Source: Streptococcus cuniculi (GTDB lineage Bacteria > Bacillota > Bacilli > Lactobacillales > Streptococcaceae). Taken from it: a DNA stretch of 64,000 bases. Below, piece by piece: positions 8,186-17,597 of the stretch. The notes below the pieces were generated by a model, which saw only the letters and a list, made by a program, of their open reading frames with translations, searched no databases and was not told where the DNA came from. The stretch covers positions 1 through 64,000 of the forward strand of contig NZ_SPPD01000009.1 in assembly GCF_004570575.1 (NCBI RefSeq). The letters are read 5' to 3'. The first letter of the stretch is position 1. Each line of letters begins with the position of its first letter. Both the position numbers and the translations under genes were made by a program.

Positions 8186-9686
8186 CGGTCATGTCCTCCA
8201 CAAAGTTTTTCCAGGTGTCAGCCAAGCGCTCATCTAAAAAGTCGGTCGCTTTTTGATAAGAGACGCTCTGAGCCTGCGCTTGATCTAGCTCTTGGTAATA
8301 CCGGCAAATCGCCTGCGCAAAGGAGCGAGCCATTTGGCGGCGGTCATCCGGTTCATGACGGGCAAGTAGATAGCCATTTTGCCCATCCTCCACAAAGGTC
8401 TGATTCCCATACGGTACATCTAGTCCAATCAGGGGGAGACCTGAACCGACTGCCTCCATTAAGGTCAAGCCAAAGCCTTCACTGGTCGAAGCAGTGAGAT
8501 AGACCTCATAGGCTTGATAGAGTTCCGTCAGGTGTTGGTGCCCCTTTAGGTGAATGTAAGCGCCAGCCTGGTGTTCTTCGATCAGCTGGGTCAGTTTCCC
8601 CCGCTCCCCACCTTCACCATAGATGTCAAAGGTCAAGTCTGGAAGCGTCTGACGTGCCTCCACAACCGCTAAAACCAGCCAGTCAATATGCTTTTCGCTG
8701 GCTAGGCGGGAACCCGTCACCAGTGAATACGGTTTGCGCGCCCTCGTGGGATAACGAAGCCTGTCCAGACTCCCAACCGGAATGGCATAAATCTTGGGAC
8801 GATGTGAGGTGTAGGTCTGAAACTGGGCTTCTAAGACCTCTTTTTGCTTATTGGTAGAGGTGATAAAGGCATCAATCTTGTCCGCATTGGTAAACTGATA
8901 TTCATAATAATTATTCCAAAGGATATGGTGCTCATCTGTTCCTTTGGCATTAAAATGTTCCGCATGCACCACAACAGCTAGCTTGGCTGCACCCCGATGC
9001 TGTAAAACAGCTTGACCGACACCAGTCGCGCGGTCTAACAGGATTACATCCTGAGAGCTCAAGCCCAAACCTTCCAAGAGATAGGCAATCAAGTCGGACT
9101 TGGAAAAGCAGATGCGGTCCTGAAAGGTAAAGATACTGGACTCTCCTCTAATCTGTTCCGTATAGGCAACACTGCCGTCCTCATTGAAAAAGAAACGGTG
9201 AGAGAGCGTGGGTTTCCCGTCTTTAGGGACATAGTATTCGCTAAAGACTTTACTGTAGCTGTAGTAATCCTTACGCATCAACTGACCGTTTGCGACATAC
9301 TCCACCCGCTGCACACAGCGCCCCTCCTTGCCACACACTGCCGCATTGACATACAGGTCTTGGCCTTCAAAATAATAGCGGACCAACTTGTTGCCTGTCT
9401 CAATCTTACGAATGGGCAGGCTGAAGCTCGCTTCTAGTTGCTCCCGCGTATACGTCGTAGGGGCGACAACCATATCGGTAAAAAATCCATATAACCAGAT
9501 AATCTCCTCATCCCGAAAGCCGATATTGGCGGTGAGATGCTGAAGATTTTCAGATTGAAAGAAATCCATAAAGATAAACTTAGCGGGAATCTTCAAACGC
9601 CGCAACACTTGGGCACGGTAGGCTTGGGCATATTCAACGCCGCTGCTCGCCCAACCGATCCCTAAATTGATATTATAAACTGTCAT
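8169..9686 (-). CDS. gtfA: SRR glycoprotein O-GlcNAc transferase GtfA
   Basis: 505 residues with the highly conserved start MTVYNINLGIGWASSGVEYA of GtfA/Gtf1. It is a GT-B, GT4-type retaining enzyme that transfers GlcNAc from UDP-GlcNAc to Ser/Thr of the SRR adhesin as a complex with GtfB. The donor-binding loop EGFGLTLMEAVGSGLPLIG lies near residues 405-424, and the N-terminal R-fold carries the extended beta-sheet that contacts acceptor. Starts 11 bp after secA2. Confidence 0.96.
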   Translation of the reverse strand: MTVYNINLGIGWASSGVEYAQAYRAQVLRRLKIPAKFIFMDFFQSENLQHLTANIGFRDEEIIWLYGFFTDMVVAPTTYTREQLEASFSLPIRKIETGNKLVRYYFEGQDLYVNAAVCGKEGRCVQRVEYVANGQLMRKDYYSYSKVFSEYYVPKDGKPTLSHRFFFNEDGSVAYTEQIRGESSIFTFQDRICFSKSDLIAYLLEGLGLSSQDVILLDRATGVGQAVLQHRGAAKLAVVVHAEHFNAKGTDEHHILWNNYYEYQFTNADKIDAFITSTNKQKEVLEAQFQTYTSHRPKIYAIPVGSLDRLRYPTRARKPYSLVTGSRLASEKHIDWLVLAVVEARQTLPDLTFDIYGEGGERGKLTQLIEEHQAGAYIHLKGHQHLTELYQAYEVYLTASTSEGFGLTLMEAVGSGLPLIGLDVPYGNQTFVEDGQNGYLLARHEPDDRRQMARSFAQAICRYYQELDQAQAQSVSYQKATDFLDERLADTWKNFVEDMTDDYAI

Positions 9687-9697
9687 AACCCCTCTGC

Positions 9698-12079
9698 CTA
9701 TACAAAATAAATCGAATGACCGTCCGTAGGGTTCCCTTCCACACGGCTTAACATCACATGGCGCACAATGCCCCGTTTGACCTGCTGGCTCATCTGCTCG
9801 TAAGACAACAGGGATTCGCGATAATACTCTGTAATCGAATCCCGCTGCCCAATCTGGCGCATGGTCACAAAACTTTTTAACTGCTGGAGATTGTCCACCT
9901 GCTCAACCCAGCATTCATCAATCGCCCGCAAGACAGCTAGACGCAAAAAGTGAGCGTACTGGTCTCCTAATTCGCTGGCTTTTTTCTTCAACTCACCTTG
10001 GTACAACTGCCACAGATAGGCTCTGACCGAAGAAGAGCTCGAAACATCGACCTTTCCCGAAAAGTTCTGAAGCTGATAGCTATAATGTTCCAAGATATAC
10101 CGGCGGAGTGCCTCTTCTGTCAAGGGCTGAGCCTGCCTAACATAGTCAGAAATCACCTCGTGAAACACGCGGTCAATCTGCTCCTCCAATGCTCTCTCTT
10201 CTTCAATCAATTCGTTCCGAAGGGCATAGATTTTCGTACGCTGCACCCGCAAGCTCTCATCAAAGCGAATCGTAGAGGAGCGAGCAGCCACTGCCTTGTC
10301 TTCACTGATTGATTGAGCCCGACCAATGAACCGTTGGTAACGCCGCCCCTTTAAGGGGTGGCCATAGTTGGCACGGTTTGTATGGTTATGGGCATCGAAA
10401 TAGCGCTGGACGCTCTTGCCACCGTATTGCTGAAGCAATTCATCTTCTAAGGAAACAAAGAACTGACTCAAACCGGGGTCCCCTTGGCGACCCGCACGCC
10501 CCCTGAGCTGCCAGTCAATCCGGCTATTGGGCATCCGTTCTGTTCCCACAACCGCTAAGCCACCTAGCGCTGCGACACCCTCACCTAGCTTAATATCCGT
10601 TCCCCGTCCAGCTAAAGAGGTCGCTACCGTCACTGTGCCTTTGCGTCCTGCTTCCTGAATAATCAGGGCTTCTTTCGCCGTATTCTTTGCCGTCAAAACG
10701 CTGTGCGGAATGCCTTCTTGCAACAACATCCGCGAATAAATCTCGGCGATGTCCACCGTTCCTGAAATCAATAAGACCGGCTGCCCTTTTTCATGCAAGG
10801 TCTTGACATAGCGTAAGGTCGCCTGTAATTTTTCTGGTAGCGTGACATAGACTTGATCGGGGTAGTCAATCCGTCGAATGGGGGTATTGGTCGGAATCAC
10901 CACGACAGAAAGCTGATAGGTCGCAATCAACTCATCTTCTGCTAACTTGCCCGTCCCTGTCATGCCAGCCAACCTCGGAAACATGTTAAAGAGACTCTGA
11001 TAAGTGACAGAGGCGATAGACCGAGAATTCTTGGTCTTTTTGACCCCTTCTTTAGTCTCAATCGCTTGGTGAATCCCCGATTGCAGGCGGGTACCTTCTA
11101 AGATGCGCCCCGTCCGATTGTCCAACAGCTGCACCTCATCGTTCATCACCACATAATCAACATCCCTTTGATAGAGATGATGAGCGCGTAGAGCTAGATT
11201 GATGTGACGGTTGAGCTCAAAGGCAGATTCCGCATAGAGATCTGGGACGTCAAAAAAGGATTCTGCGTATTGACTTCCCTTCTCCGTCAGATAGACCGTC
11301 TTTTCTTCTTGGTTAAAATGATACTCCTCTTCTGCCTCCAGTGTCAAGACAAATTGGTTGGAGACATCATACAGGTTGGATTGAACACGGGGAGAGCCTG
11401 AAATAATCAAGGGAGTTTGCGCGCTATCCAGTAATACGGCATCCGCCTCGTCGACAATGGCATAGTGAAAGGGACGCATAAACTTGTCCTTTCGATCCCC
11501 TGCTAAATTTTCCGCAAGGTAGTCAAAGCCTAGAGCGGTACTCGTCGTATAGGTCACATCTGCCGCATAAACCGCACGCCTGTCCTCTATGTCAACCTCC
11601 TCCCCCTCCTCAAAGGCACCAATCCCAACGCTCAAGCCCATAAAGCGATACAGCGGTCCCATCTCTTTGGCATCACGCCGGGCGAGGTATTCATTGGTCG
11701 TGATTAACAGGACGCCTTTACCAGTTAGGGCATTAAGATAGAGGGGAAGAGTAGCAGTCAGGGTCTTTCCCTCCCCTGTTTTCATCTCAGCTATATGGCC
11801 TTGATGAAGGGCGAGAGCACCCAAAACCTGCACGTCAAAGGGATACAGGCCAAGCACCCGCCTTGCGGCTTCACGGACAGCCGCAAAAGCCTCTACCGTC
11901 ACATTATCCAGGGTCTCCCCCTGGGCTAAGCGCAGGCGAAATTCATCTGTCTTAGCGCGTAAGGCCTCGTCTGATAACTGGCGCATCGCTGGCGCCAGGG
12001 CATTGATTTTCTCTAATATTCGTCTTAATTCTCGTAATTTCATTCGATTGATGAATGAAGGTCTTTCTTTTAGTGACAC
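9698..12079 (-). CDS. secA2: Accessory Sec translocase ATPase SecA2
   Basis: 793 residues, shorter than SecA1. Walker A MKTGEGKT at about 99-106, DEAD-type VDEADAVLLD near 212, and the GRGTD and QLRGRAGRQGDPG helicase motifs near 495 and 535. It ends in SIYFV without the cysteine-rich SEC-C zinc motif that is present in the SecA1 fragment at the right edge of this window. That fits SecA2 dedicated to one glycoprotein substrate through Asp1-3. GTG start with AAGGAA upstream, 13 bp after asp3. The family and operon position are unambiguous. Confidence 0.96.
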   Translation of the reverse strand: MSLKERPSFINRMKLRELRRILEKINALAPAMRQLSDEALRAKTDEFRLRLAQGETLDNVTVEAFAAVREAARRVLGLYPFDVQVLGALALHQGHIAEMKTGEGKTLTATLPLYLNALTGKGVLLITTNEYLARRDAKEMGPLYRFMGLSVGIGAFEEGEEVDIEDRRAVYAADVTYTTSTALGFDYLAENLAGDRKDKFMRPFHYAIVDEADAVLLDSAQTPLIISGSPRVQSNLYDVSNQFVLTLEAEEEYHFNQEEKTVYLTEKGSQYAESFFDVPDLYAESAFELNRHINLALRAHHLYQRDVDYVVMNDEVQLLDNRTGRILEGTRLQSGIHQAIETKEGVKKTKNSRSIASVTYQSLFNMFPRLAGMTGTGKLAEDELIATYQLSVVVIPTNTPIRRIDYPDQVYVTLPEKLQATLRYVKTLHEKGQPVLLISGTVDIAEIYSRMLLQEGIPHSVLTAKNTAKEALIIQEAGRKGTVTVATSLAGRGTDIKLGEGVAALGGLAVVGTERMPNSRIDWQLRGRAGRQGDPGLSQFFVSLEDELLQQYGGKSVQRYFDAHNHTNRANYGHPLKGRRYQRFIGRAQSISEDKAVAARSSTIRFDESLRVQRTKIYALRNELIEEERALEEQIDRVFHEVISDYVRQAQPLTEEALRRYILEHYSYQLQNFSGKVDVSSSSSVRAYLWQLYQGELKKKASELGDQYAHFLRLAVLRAIDECWVEQVDNLQQLKSFVTMRQIGQRDSITEYYRESLLSYEQMSQQVKRGIVRHVMLSRVEGNPTDGHSIYFV

Positions 12080-12092
12080 AGTAAATTCCTTA

Positions 12093-12632
12093 TCATAGTA
12101 GTTGAATAAACGGTTTGATCAGATTCAATTCCTCAGGGAGTTGGTTTTCTGTATAGCGCTTGGCTAAGGGGCGCGCGACTGCCACCTCTTTTAGCTCCCC
12201 TTCATGGTAGAGGCGCATTTCCTCAAAGTGGACCCTCTGGCAACCTGCGCTCAAAACAGTAATAGTATAAAAGGCGACGCCTGCAGGACAGGTAAAGACC
12301 TCTTTCCCTTTTCGTAAAATCTCAAAGCTGATTTTTTCATTCTGCCGATTGTAATAGTCAATCTGGATAAAGACACGATCAGCTGGCTCTGATACAATCT
12401 GCCGCTCTAAACGATACCTGTGGTGGGCGATAAGCAAGGGAAGATTGGGGCTACGCCGCTCCCCTTGATAATTCGTCCGCGAGGTAAAGCGAACAATGGG
12501 CTTTCCAGAAGCGAGACGGGGATTGTAAAAGGTCACGTTGTCCTCTGAAAAATCCACCAACGACCCGTAGAGATAGGCCGAGCCACTATAGACTTCCCGC
12601 CAACGAATCGTGGTTAATAAGTGCTTGGTCAT
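12093..12632 (-). CDS. asp3: Accessory Sec system protein Asp3
   Basis: 179 residues. Asp3 has a carbohydrate-binding-module-like beta fold and forms a complex with Asp1 and Asp2 that binds the SRR adhesin and SecA2. The start ATG overlaps the asp2 stop (ATGA), implying translational coupling. Start MTKHLLTTIRWREVYSGSAYLYG resembles the family. Confidence 0.92.
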   Translation of the reverse strand: MTKHLLTTIRWREVYSGSAYLYGSLVDFSEDNVTFYNPRLASGKPIVRFTSRTNYQGERRSPNLPLLIAHHRYRLERQIVSEPADRVFIQIDYYNRQNEKISFEILRKGKEVFTCPAGVAFYTITVLSAGCQRVHFEEMRLYHEGELKEVAVARPLAKRYTENQLPEELNLIKPFIQLL

Positions 12633-14206
12633 GAGTACTTCCTTCCATAGCCTTCTTCTAGTAAATCCTTATACTGGCGCATAAACCACTTGTTAATGGC
12701 GCGACTGTTATCATTGTGCCGTCCTTCATAGCCCTTGGTATAAATATGAGCCCCTTTGCTAGACAGGTGGGCAATCAGGCGCTGAGCCGCCTGTCCGTCA
12801 TAGTCATCATTTTCCATATAAGCAATCGCAAAGCGGGTGTGCGGGAAGGACGACTGGGAGAATTGATCCCAGAAGGTGTGATTGAGTTGCTCAATGGCAT
12901 CGACCTCCACCCCACCTGTCAAGTTCAAGAGGACATCAGCGCTGGTCTCAAATTCATCTGGACGTTTGAGCTTCATCCCAGCAGCTGTATCCCCAAGATT
13001 GGTAAAGGGCTTCCCAACTACAACACCGTAGGGTTCGAGCTGGGAGGCATAGTAGAGCGCCCCAAAGGTCCCCATGGACAGCCCAGACAATATCAAGTCT
13101 GATGAAGAAAAGCCCAGATAAGCTAGAGACTCTTGAATCACACGGACCAGCGCTTCTTCTAAGGGCTTGGTGCCACCATAAAAACTTCCTCCCTCTAAGC
13201 GAGGATCGCCAATTAACATAAAGGGGGCCTTGAGCGATTTCATGATCCCAAAGCCCTCAAAGCCTTCAGCTGAGCGAAAACCAGAGAAATAGACATTGAG
13301 GGGTGGTTTCATATCACCTGGATTGAAATAGTAGATGAACTCTTGACGCTTGGCATCGCTATAGCGTTCTCCACCCAAGACAAACCGGCCCAAGCCCATA
13401 CGAGAATACCGCCAATGAAGCGGTCCAAAGCTCAACTTGCCCTCACCCTTGGCATAGACGGTCACGGCATAAAAACCTACTTCCTCATCTGGCTCTAAGA
13501 TATAAGGGCTAGAAAGGTTCTCTTCTCTTAAGAGTAAGGGGGCTTTCATATCATACAGACTCCCGCGGTACATGGGAACCAGTTCGAGGCAAATCTTAGT
13601 CTCGCCAGCTACCTTGATGTACTCCAACCATAATTCCAAAGCGATAGGAAAGCTACTTAAATTATACCGAAAGGTAAAGAGGGGTTCAAACTCCTCGCCA
13701 AATGAACCCTCAAAGCTAGCAGAGACATGACCTTCATAGGTCACCTTCCCTCTAAACAAGGGATTGACGTCGATTTCAGGAATCTTTAACTTGGCACCAT
13801 ACTGACTGCTAAAGAGGGTCAGGTGAAGAAAGTGAACCAATTCATCCTTACTGGAAAAGGGAGGCAGCTCACGCAGGACCTTCCGGCGGAAGATCCCCTG
13901 TGGCTCCTCACTGGCCAGCCCCAAATCAGGCAGGCAAAAGAGCCCATAGGCCTCAATGGTCGGCATTAGCTGTGTGAGAGCCGATTCCTTAACGGAATCC
14001 GTCACGAGAATGGCATCAAAATGAAGGCGGATTTTCAAGGGTTCCTCTCCCTCTTTGGAAGGAGGGAGCTGGGCAAGCGCCCGCTTGGTTTCTTCCTCTA
14101 AGAAAGAGTCAATCGCCTCAGGACGGCTAAACAACCACTCCAGATCCTCTGGCAGAGTTCCCAACTCCTCTAACCAGTTGAGTTGTCCTATTTGTAAAAT
14201 CTTCAT
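12629..14206 (-). CDS. asp2: Accessory Sec system protein Asp2, SGNH/acetyltransferase-type
   Basis: 525 residues. A C-terminal alpha/beta-hydrolase-like domain carries GLSMGTFG with the nucleophile at about Ser377. Candidate acidic and His partners are Glu465 (YMEND) and His497 (EGRHND), in the order and spacing of the Ser-Glu-His triad known in S. gordonii Asp2. Asp2 O-acetylates GlcNAc on the SRR glycoprotein and also supports export. All three residues are retained, so this copy is predicted active. Starts 1 bp after the asp1 stop. Confidence 0.93.
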   Translation of the reverse strand: MKILQIGQLNWLEELGTLPEDLEWLFSRPEAIDSFLEEETKRALAQLPPSKEGEEPLKIRLHFDAILVTDSVKESALTQLMPTIEAYGLFCLPDLGLASEEPQGIFRRKVLRELPPFSSKDELVHFLHLTLFSSQYGAKLKIPEIDVNPLFRGKVTYEGHVSASFEGSFGEEFEPLFTFRYNLSSFPIALELWLEYIKVAGETKICLELVPMYRGSLYDMKAPLLLREENLSSPYILEPDEEVGFYAVTVYAKGEGKLSFGPLHWRYSRMGLGRFVLGGERYSDAKRQEFIYYFNPGDMKPPLNVYFSGFRSAEGFEGFGIMKSLKAPFMLIGDPRLEGGSFYGGTKPLEEALVRVIQESLAYLGFSSSDLILSGLSMGTFGALYYASQLEPYGVVVGKPFTNLGDTAAGMKLKRPDEFETSADVLLNLTGGVEVDAIEQLNHTFWDQFSQSSFPHTRFAIAYMENDDYDGQAAQRLIAHLSSKGAHIYTKGYEGRHNDNSRAINKWFMRQYKDLLEEGYGRKYS

Positions 14207-14207
14207 G

Positions 14208-15782
14208 CTAGCTCTCCTGTTCTAGTAGGTCTTTCCACTGGGAAAGGATGCGACCACTGGTATAGTCAGCCATCTTCTGAACGGCATAGACCAAGGCAGC
14301 GTTCCAATTCGCAAGACCGTCCAGGTAATAATGAAGTGCTTCAAGGAGTGAGCCTCCCTCCCCCAAGACCCAACCGTTCTTGAGGTGGGTCACATACTCC
14401 GTCTCGACACGATGAATCTGGGGGATGCCTGCACTGATACTGGCAATCTGCGTATAAAGGTCTGGCTCTGGTCCCAAATCAAGCACTAAGCGGGCAGTAT
14501 CCAAGGCTTCAATCACCTGGCTCTCATTGGAAAAGCAGTCAAAGCGGATGCGGGTCAACTCCAGTTCCTCCTCCTCTTCCAACTCATTTTCGCCTGTCCC
14601 TTCTACGACTTGAAAGAAATGAGCCAACTCAAACGAACGGGAAATCTCCTGCTCTACCCACTCCTTAAGCCCAGCGAGGGGATACTGGTGCTGGAAAGTC
14701 ACGAGGCGCAGCTCAACCAGCGCCTCCTGATCCATTAAGATCAAGAGGTCTGACAAGATTGCTTTCACCTCTTCCTCAAGCAGACCGTCAATATGGAAAT
14801 ACAGAATCAGTTCTTTGACCATTTGGCTGTGACCGAGTCGCAAGCGGGTATCAAAGGGGGAAATGCGACTCACTGGATGAGATGAACTCCCTAATTCCTC
14901 TAAGCTCGTAAGCAACTGGTGCTCCTGTTGCTTGGTATCCACCACCAAAAGAGTGGCAGCTTGGGCAAGTGGAGCCAGTAGATCACAACGGGTCGTATCA
15001 TAGCGATCCGCAAAAAAGGAAACCACCTTCTGTTGTTCGGGAAAACTCTCTAATAAGAGATCGTTATGGTGCGCATGACTCGCCAAGACCAAGACATCTT
15101 CTGCCGTTATGACCTCCCTCTTTAAGACCCCTAAACGCTCTTGAAGCAATTCCTCCCAAGTGACATACCAGCGTTTGTCAAAGCGACCATCCGCATAGCC
15201 ATTCACCTCAATCCCCCTCTTCTCTACGCCTAGGTGTTCTCTGACCTGCCAGACGCCATTGGGATTGAGATAGTCTTGGTAAAGGGGCTGCCCCATGTCA
15301 TTGTGATAGAGGATGCTGGAGATAAAGCCGCGATCATCAAAGACATACTGTTTGTCCAGATGCCCTTCTTTTTGCCAATCAATCGTGAACAGATTCCCAT
15401 TCTCCGCAAAATGAATGGTGGCCAAGGTCTCATCCCCCTTTTGAGCCACAACCGCAAACGGACTGTAAAGAAACCGCGTGCCACGGGGCCAATTCAACTC
15501 CTTGAACGAAAGGGGATGAGTGGACACTCGCGATACCGTCTGGATGTCATCAAAGAAGGACCAATAAGGGGTATCGAGCAAGTCCTGCTTATGCAGGAAA
15601 TAGCGCAGCTGTGGTTGGTAATTCAGCAGTACCAGACAAGAAGCTTCTGCCGCATTCTGAAACATCTTGAGCTGATTGACCGTATCATCAAAGGACATGC
15701 GCTCAAAGACGCGAAACCAAGGGGCGGTACCGTCATACCATGGTCGTTCCTTGGGATACCAAGCTGGAATGAAATAAAACAT
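14208..15782 (-). CDS. asp1: Accessory Sec system protein Asp1
   Basis: 524 residues from MFYFIPAWYPKERPWY, chosen because AGGAGG stands 4 bp before this ATG. The frame extends 12 codons upstream into secY2 without an RBS. MFYFIPAWY is the conserved Asp1 start. Asp1 has a GT-B-like fold without known catalysis and scaffolds the Asp1-2-3 complex that delivers the SRR adhesin to SecA2 at the membrane. Eight base pairs separate it from secY2. Confidence 0.94.
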   Translation of the reverse strand: MFYFIPAWYPKERPWYDGTAPWFRVFERMSFDDTVNQLKMFQNAAEASCLVLLNYQPQLRYFLHKQDLLDTPYWSFFDDIQTVSRVSTHPLSFKELNWPRGTRFLYSPFAVVAQKGDETLATIHFAENGNLFTIDWQKEGHLDKQYVFDDRGFISSILYHNDMGQPLYQDYLNPNGVWQVREHLGVEKRGIEVNGYADGRFDKRWYVTWEELLQERLGVLKREVITAEDVLVLASHAHHNDLLLESFPEQQKVVSFFADRYDTTRCDLLAPLAQAATLLVVDTKQQEHQLLTSLEELGSSSHPVSRISPFDTRLRLGHSQMVKELILYFHIDGLLEEEVKAILSDLLILMDQEALVELRLVTFQHQYPLAGLKEWVEQEISRSFELAHFFQVVEGTGENELEEEEELELTRIRFDCFSNESQVIEALDTARLVLDLGPEPDLYTQIASISAGIPQIHRVETEYVTHLKNGWVLGEGGSLLEALHYYLDGLANWNAALVYAVQKMADYTSGRILSQWKDLLEQES

Positions 15783-15790
15783 GCTTCCTC

Positions 15791-17050
15791 CTAGATGAGA
15801 TTCTGATAGTTTTTCCAATTTTGTAATAGTTGAACCTGTTCCTTCATGCCGAGCAAGAGACTGGCTATGATAAAGGCATTGCTTATGAGCAGGGCCAGAC
15901 TGACGTTTTCAGCGTTTCCATTTTGAAGTACGATGACCAAAAGCGGAAGCCCTCCCATTAAGAGGACGAAAAACGCGCCAAACTGGGCTAAGACAGTGAT
16001 TTTCCCTTGAATATACCGCCTAGTCTCCTCTCCCGGACGAACACTTGCGATGTAATCCCCGTTTTGACGCATATTTTTAGCGATGTTGTAGGCATCGTAA
16101 TTATAGTAGGAAAAGCCAATGGCAAGGATATACAACAAGATGAGGTAGAGTATCACCCCAGGTAGTTGGGAAATGCCAATATGGGTTGCCAAAAACAAGA
16201 GAGTGGGCTGGTCAGGGAAAAAGGAGAGGAGAATCTGGATAAGATAAGGCGGTAAGAGCATCAAGGTCATCCCGTACATAAAGGGCATAGCTCCTGCGGG
16301 GGTGACCCGAATCGGCAGGTAGCTGTCCTTATGGTAGGCGTTTTGAATCCCAATCCGTTTAATGGGAATCCGGTATTCGGCGTGATAAAGGAGTACGGTC
16401 ACAAAGACGAGGACACAAAAGCCAAGGAGAAAGAGAAGCAAATTCTGCCAGATGGTCTGGGTTAGACCATTTTCAATGTATCTTCCGATATTTTGGACAA
16501 AGGAGAGGATCATATTGGTCAGGATAATAATCGTCATGCCCCCCAAGCCTTTTTGGGAATTGACCCCACCGAGCCAAGTCAGGACAAAGGAGCCTGAGAC
16601 TAGGATGAGGATGGTCACGAGGCGCGCCCATACGATGCCCTGTGCTCCCTGATCTTGAAAGAGGGAAAACGGGGTGTTGAGTGTTAAGCCATAGGCTTGG
16701 ATGCCTGCAATCAAGAGCGACAGAAGGGTGCGGTACCAATGCAGTTGCAGGTTGGTGAGATCCTTGAAAATCCCAAAGACGGTGAAAAAGCGCCAGAGGA
16801 TCATGGAGGTCATCCAAGGGCTAAGACCGAGTGAGAATAGGTTAATCGTGCCAAAGCTAGCTCCTGTCACCGCGGCTAGGTTGTTTAGGAGGTCAAGGTT
16901 GGCGATTTGCTTCAGACTTTCTTGACTGCTTACCAGTGTGGTGACGGGGAGTTTCCTACCAAGGAGATAAATGAGGGCAATCAAGAGGGTCCAGACAATC
17001 TTAGGGACAATCAAGCCTCTGCGCCAGCGTTTGGTTAGTTCGACGAACAA
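15791..17050 (-). CDS. secY2: Accessory Sec channel protein SecY2
   Basis: 419 residues with about ten hydrophobic segments, the SecY topology. It forms the membrane pore dedicated to the SRR adhesin. The ORF opens at TTG (17050) with AAAGGA about 11 bp upstream; no closer ATG fits the first segment (IVWTLLIALIYLLG). Divergence from housekeeping SecY is high, as is usual. It follows the adhesin gene across a 547-bp repeat-filled gap. Confidence 0.92.
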   Translation of the reverse strand: MFVELTKRWRRGLIVPKIVWTLLIALIYLLGRKLPVTTLVSSQESLKQIANLDLLNNLAAVTGASFGTINLFSLGLSPWMTSMILWRFFTVFGIFKDLTNLQLHWYRTLLSLLIAGIQAYGLTLNTPFSLFQDQGAQGIVWARLVTILILVSGSFVLTWLGGVNSQKGLGGMTIIILTNMILSFVQNIGRYIENGLTQTIWQNLLLFLLGFCVLVFVTVLLYHAEYRIPIKRIGIQNAYHKDSYLPIRVTPAGAMPFMYGMTLMLLPPYLIQILLSFFPDQPTLLFLATHIGISQLPGVILYLILLYILAIGFSYYNYDAYNIAKNMRQNGDYIASVRPGEETRRYIQGKITVLAQFGAFFVLLMGGLPLLVIVLQNGNAENVSLALLISNAFIIASLLLGMKEQVQLLQNWKNYQNLI

Positions 17051-17063
17051 GATGAAGTAGATC

Positions 17064-17222
17064 CTTTCATAAGATACGAGGGCGTGAAAAAAGCGACTGA
17101 AAATTAGGAAACATGACGAGTGAAAAGCTCCTGTGGAGGTTTTCAGCCCATTCCTTAAAGCTAGCCACAGCTGTAACTAAAGTTAGAATAGCTGCCTATC
17201 TATTTTCCGAGCTTTTAGCCCG
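17064..17222. repeat. Interspersed modular repeat (aagatacgag...cccgagttcagtt type)
   Basis: Begins AAGATACGAGGGCGTGAAA and ends TTTAGCCCGAGTTCAGTT. Similar units stand at 55471-55735, 59085-59195 and 59196-59298. Outer arms pair (GAAAATTAG...CTATTTTC) and enclose an inner hairpin GAAAAGCTCC/GGAGGTTTTC. One CAGCTGTAACT...AATAGCTG module is inserted before the right arm. Confidence 0.7.
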
Positions 17223-17450
17223 AGTTCAGTTTCATAAGATGTGAGAGCGTTTGACATGAGCAACGCTCATTTTATTTCCAACCTTCAACAGTCTATTCCT
17301 AGACGGTTGAAGCACAAAGTGTACCCTGTTTGAAGAAACAATCCACTGGATTATTTCTTCCGTATCTGTAAAGCAGGCATAGCCTGCAACAGCTACGGCA
17401 ATATAGGAAATCTGACGAGTGAAAAGCTCCAGTGGAGCTTTTCAGCCTAT
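17222..17450. repeat. Interspersed multi-hairpin repeat, copy 2 (inverted relative to 1145-1342)
   Basis: Reverse-complement relative of the infB-rbfA gap repeat. Hairpins: ATGAGC/GCTCAT (about 17259), CAACAGTCTA/TAGACGGTTG (about 17285), GAAACAATCC/GGATTATTTC (about 17335), GCAGG/CCTGC (about 17373), followed by a further GAAAAGCTCC/GGAGCTTTTC stem (about 17419-17444). It lies between the adhesin stop and secY2, so it is transcribed if the operon reads through. At 17531-17558 there is an extra GAGGTTGGG/CCCAACCTC hairpin without a T-run. Confidence 0.75.
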
Positions 17451-17597
17451 TCCCTAAAGAGCTATAACTTGCTAAGATTTTACATTTGTTTGAGCATTCA
17501 GTGGTTCACGGAAGTAAACATGGGAATGAGGTTGGGACAATGAAATCCCAACCTCAACCCTTTGAGTGTCGTTCACAGTGCGAGAGGGAAAGGCTGC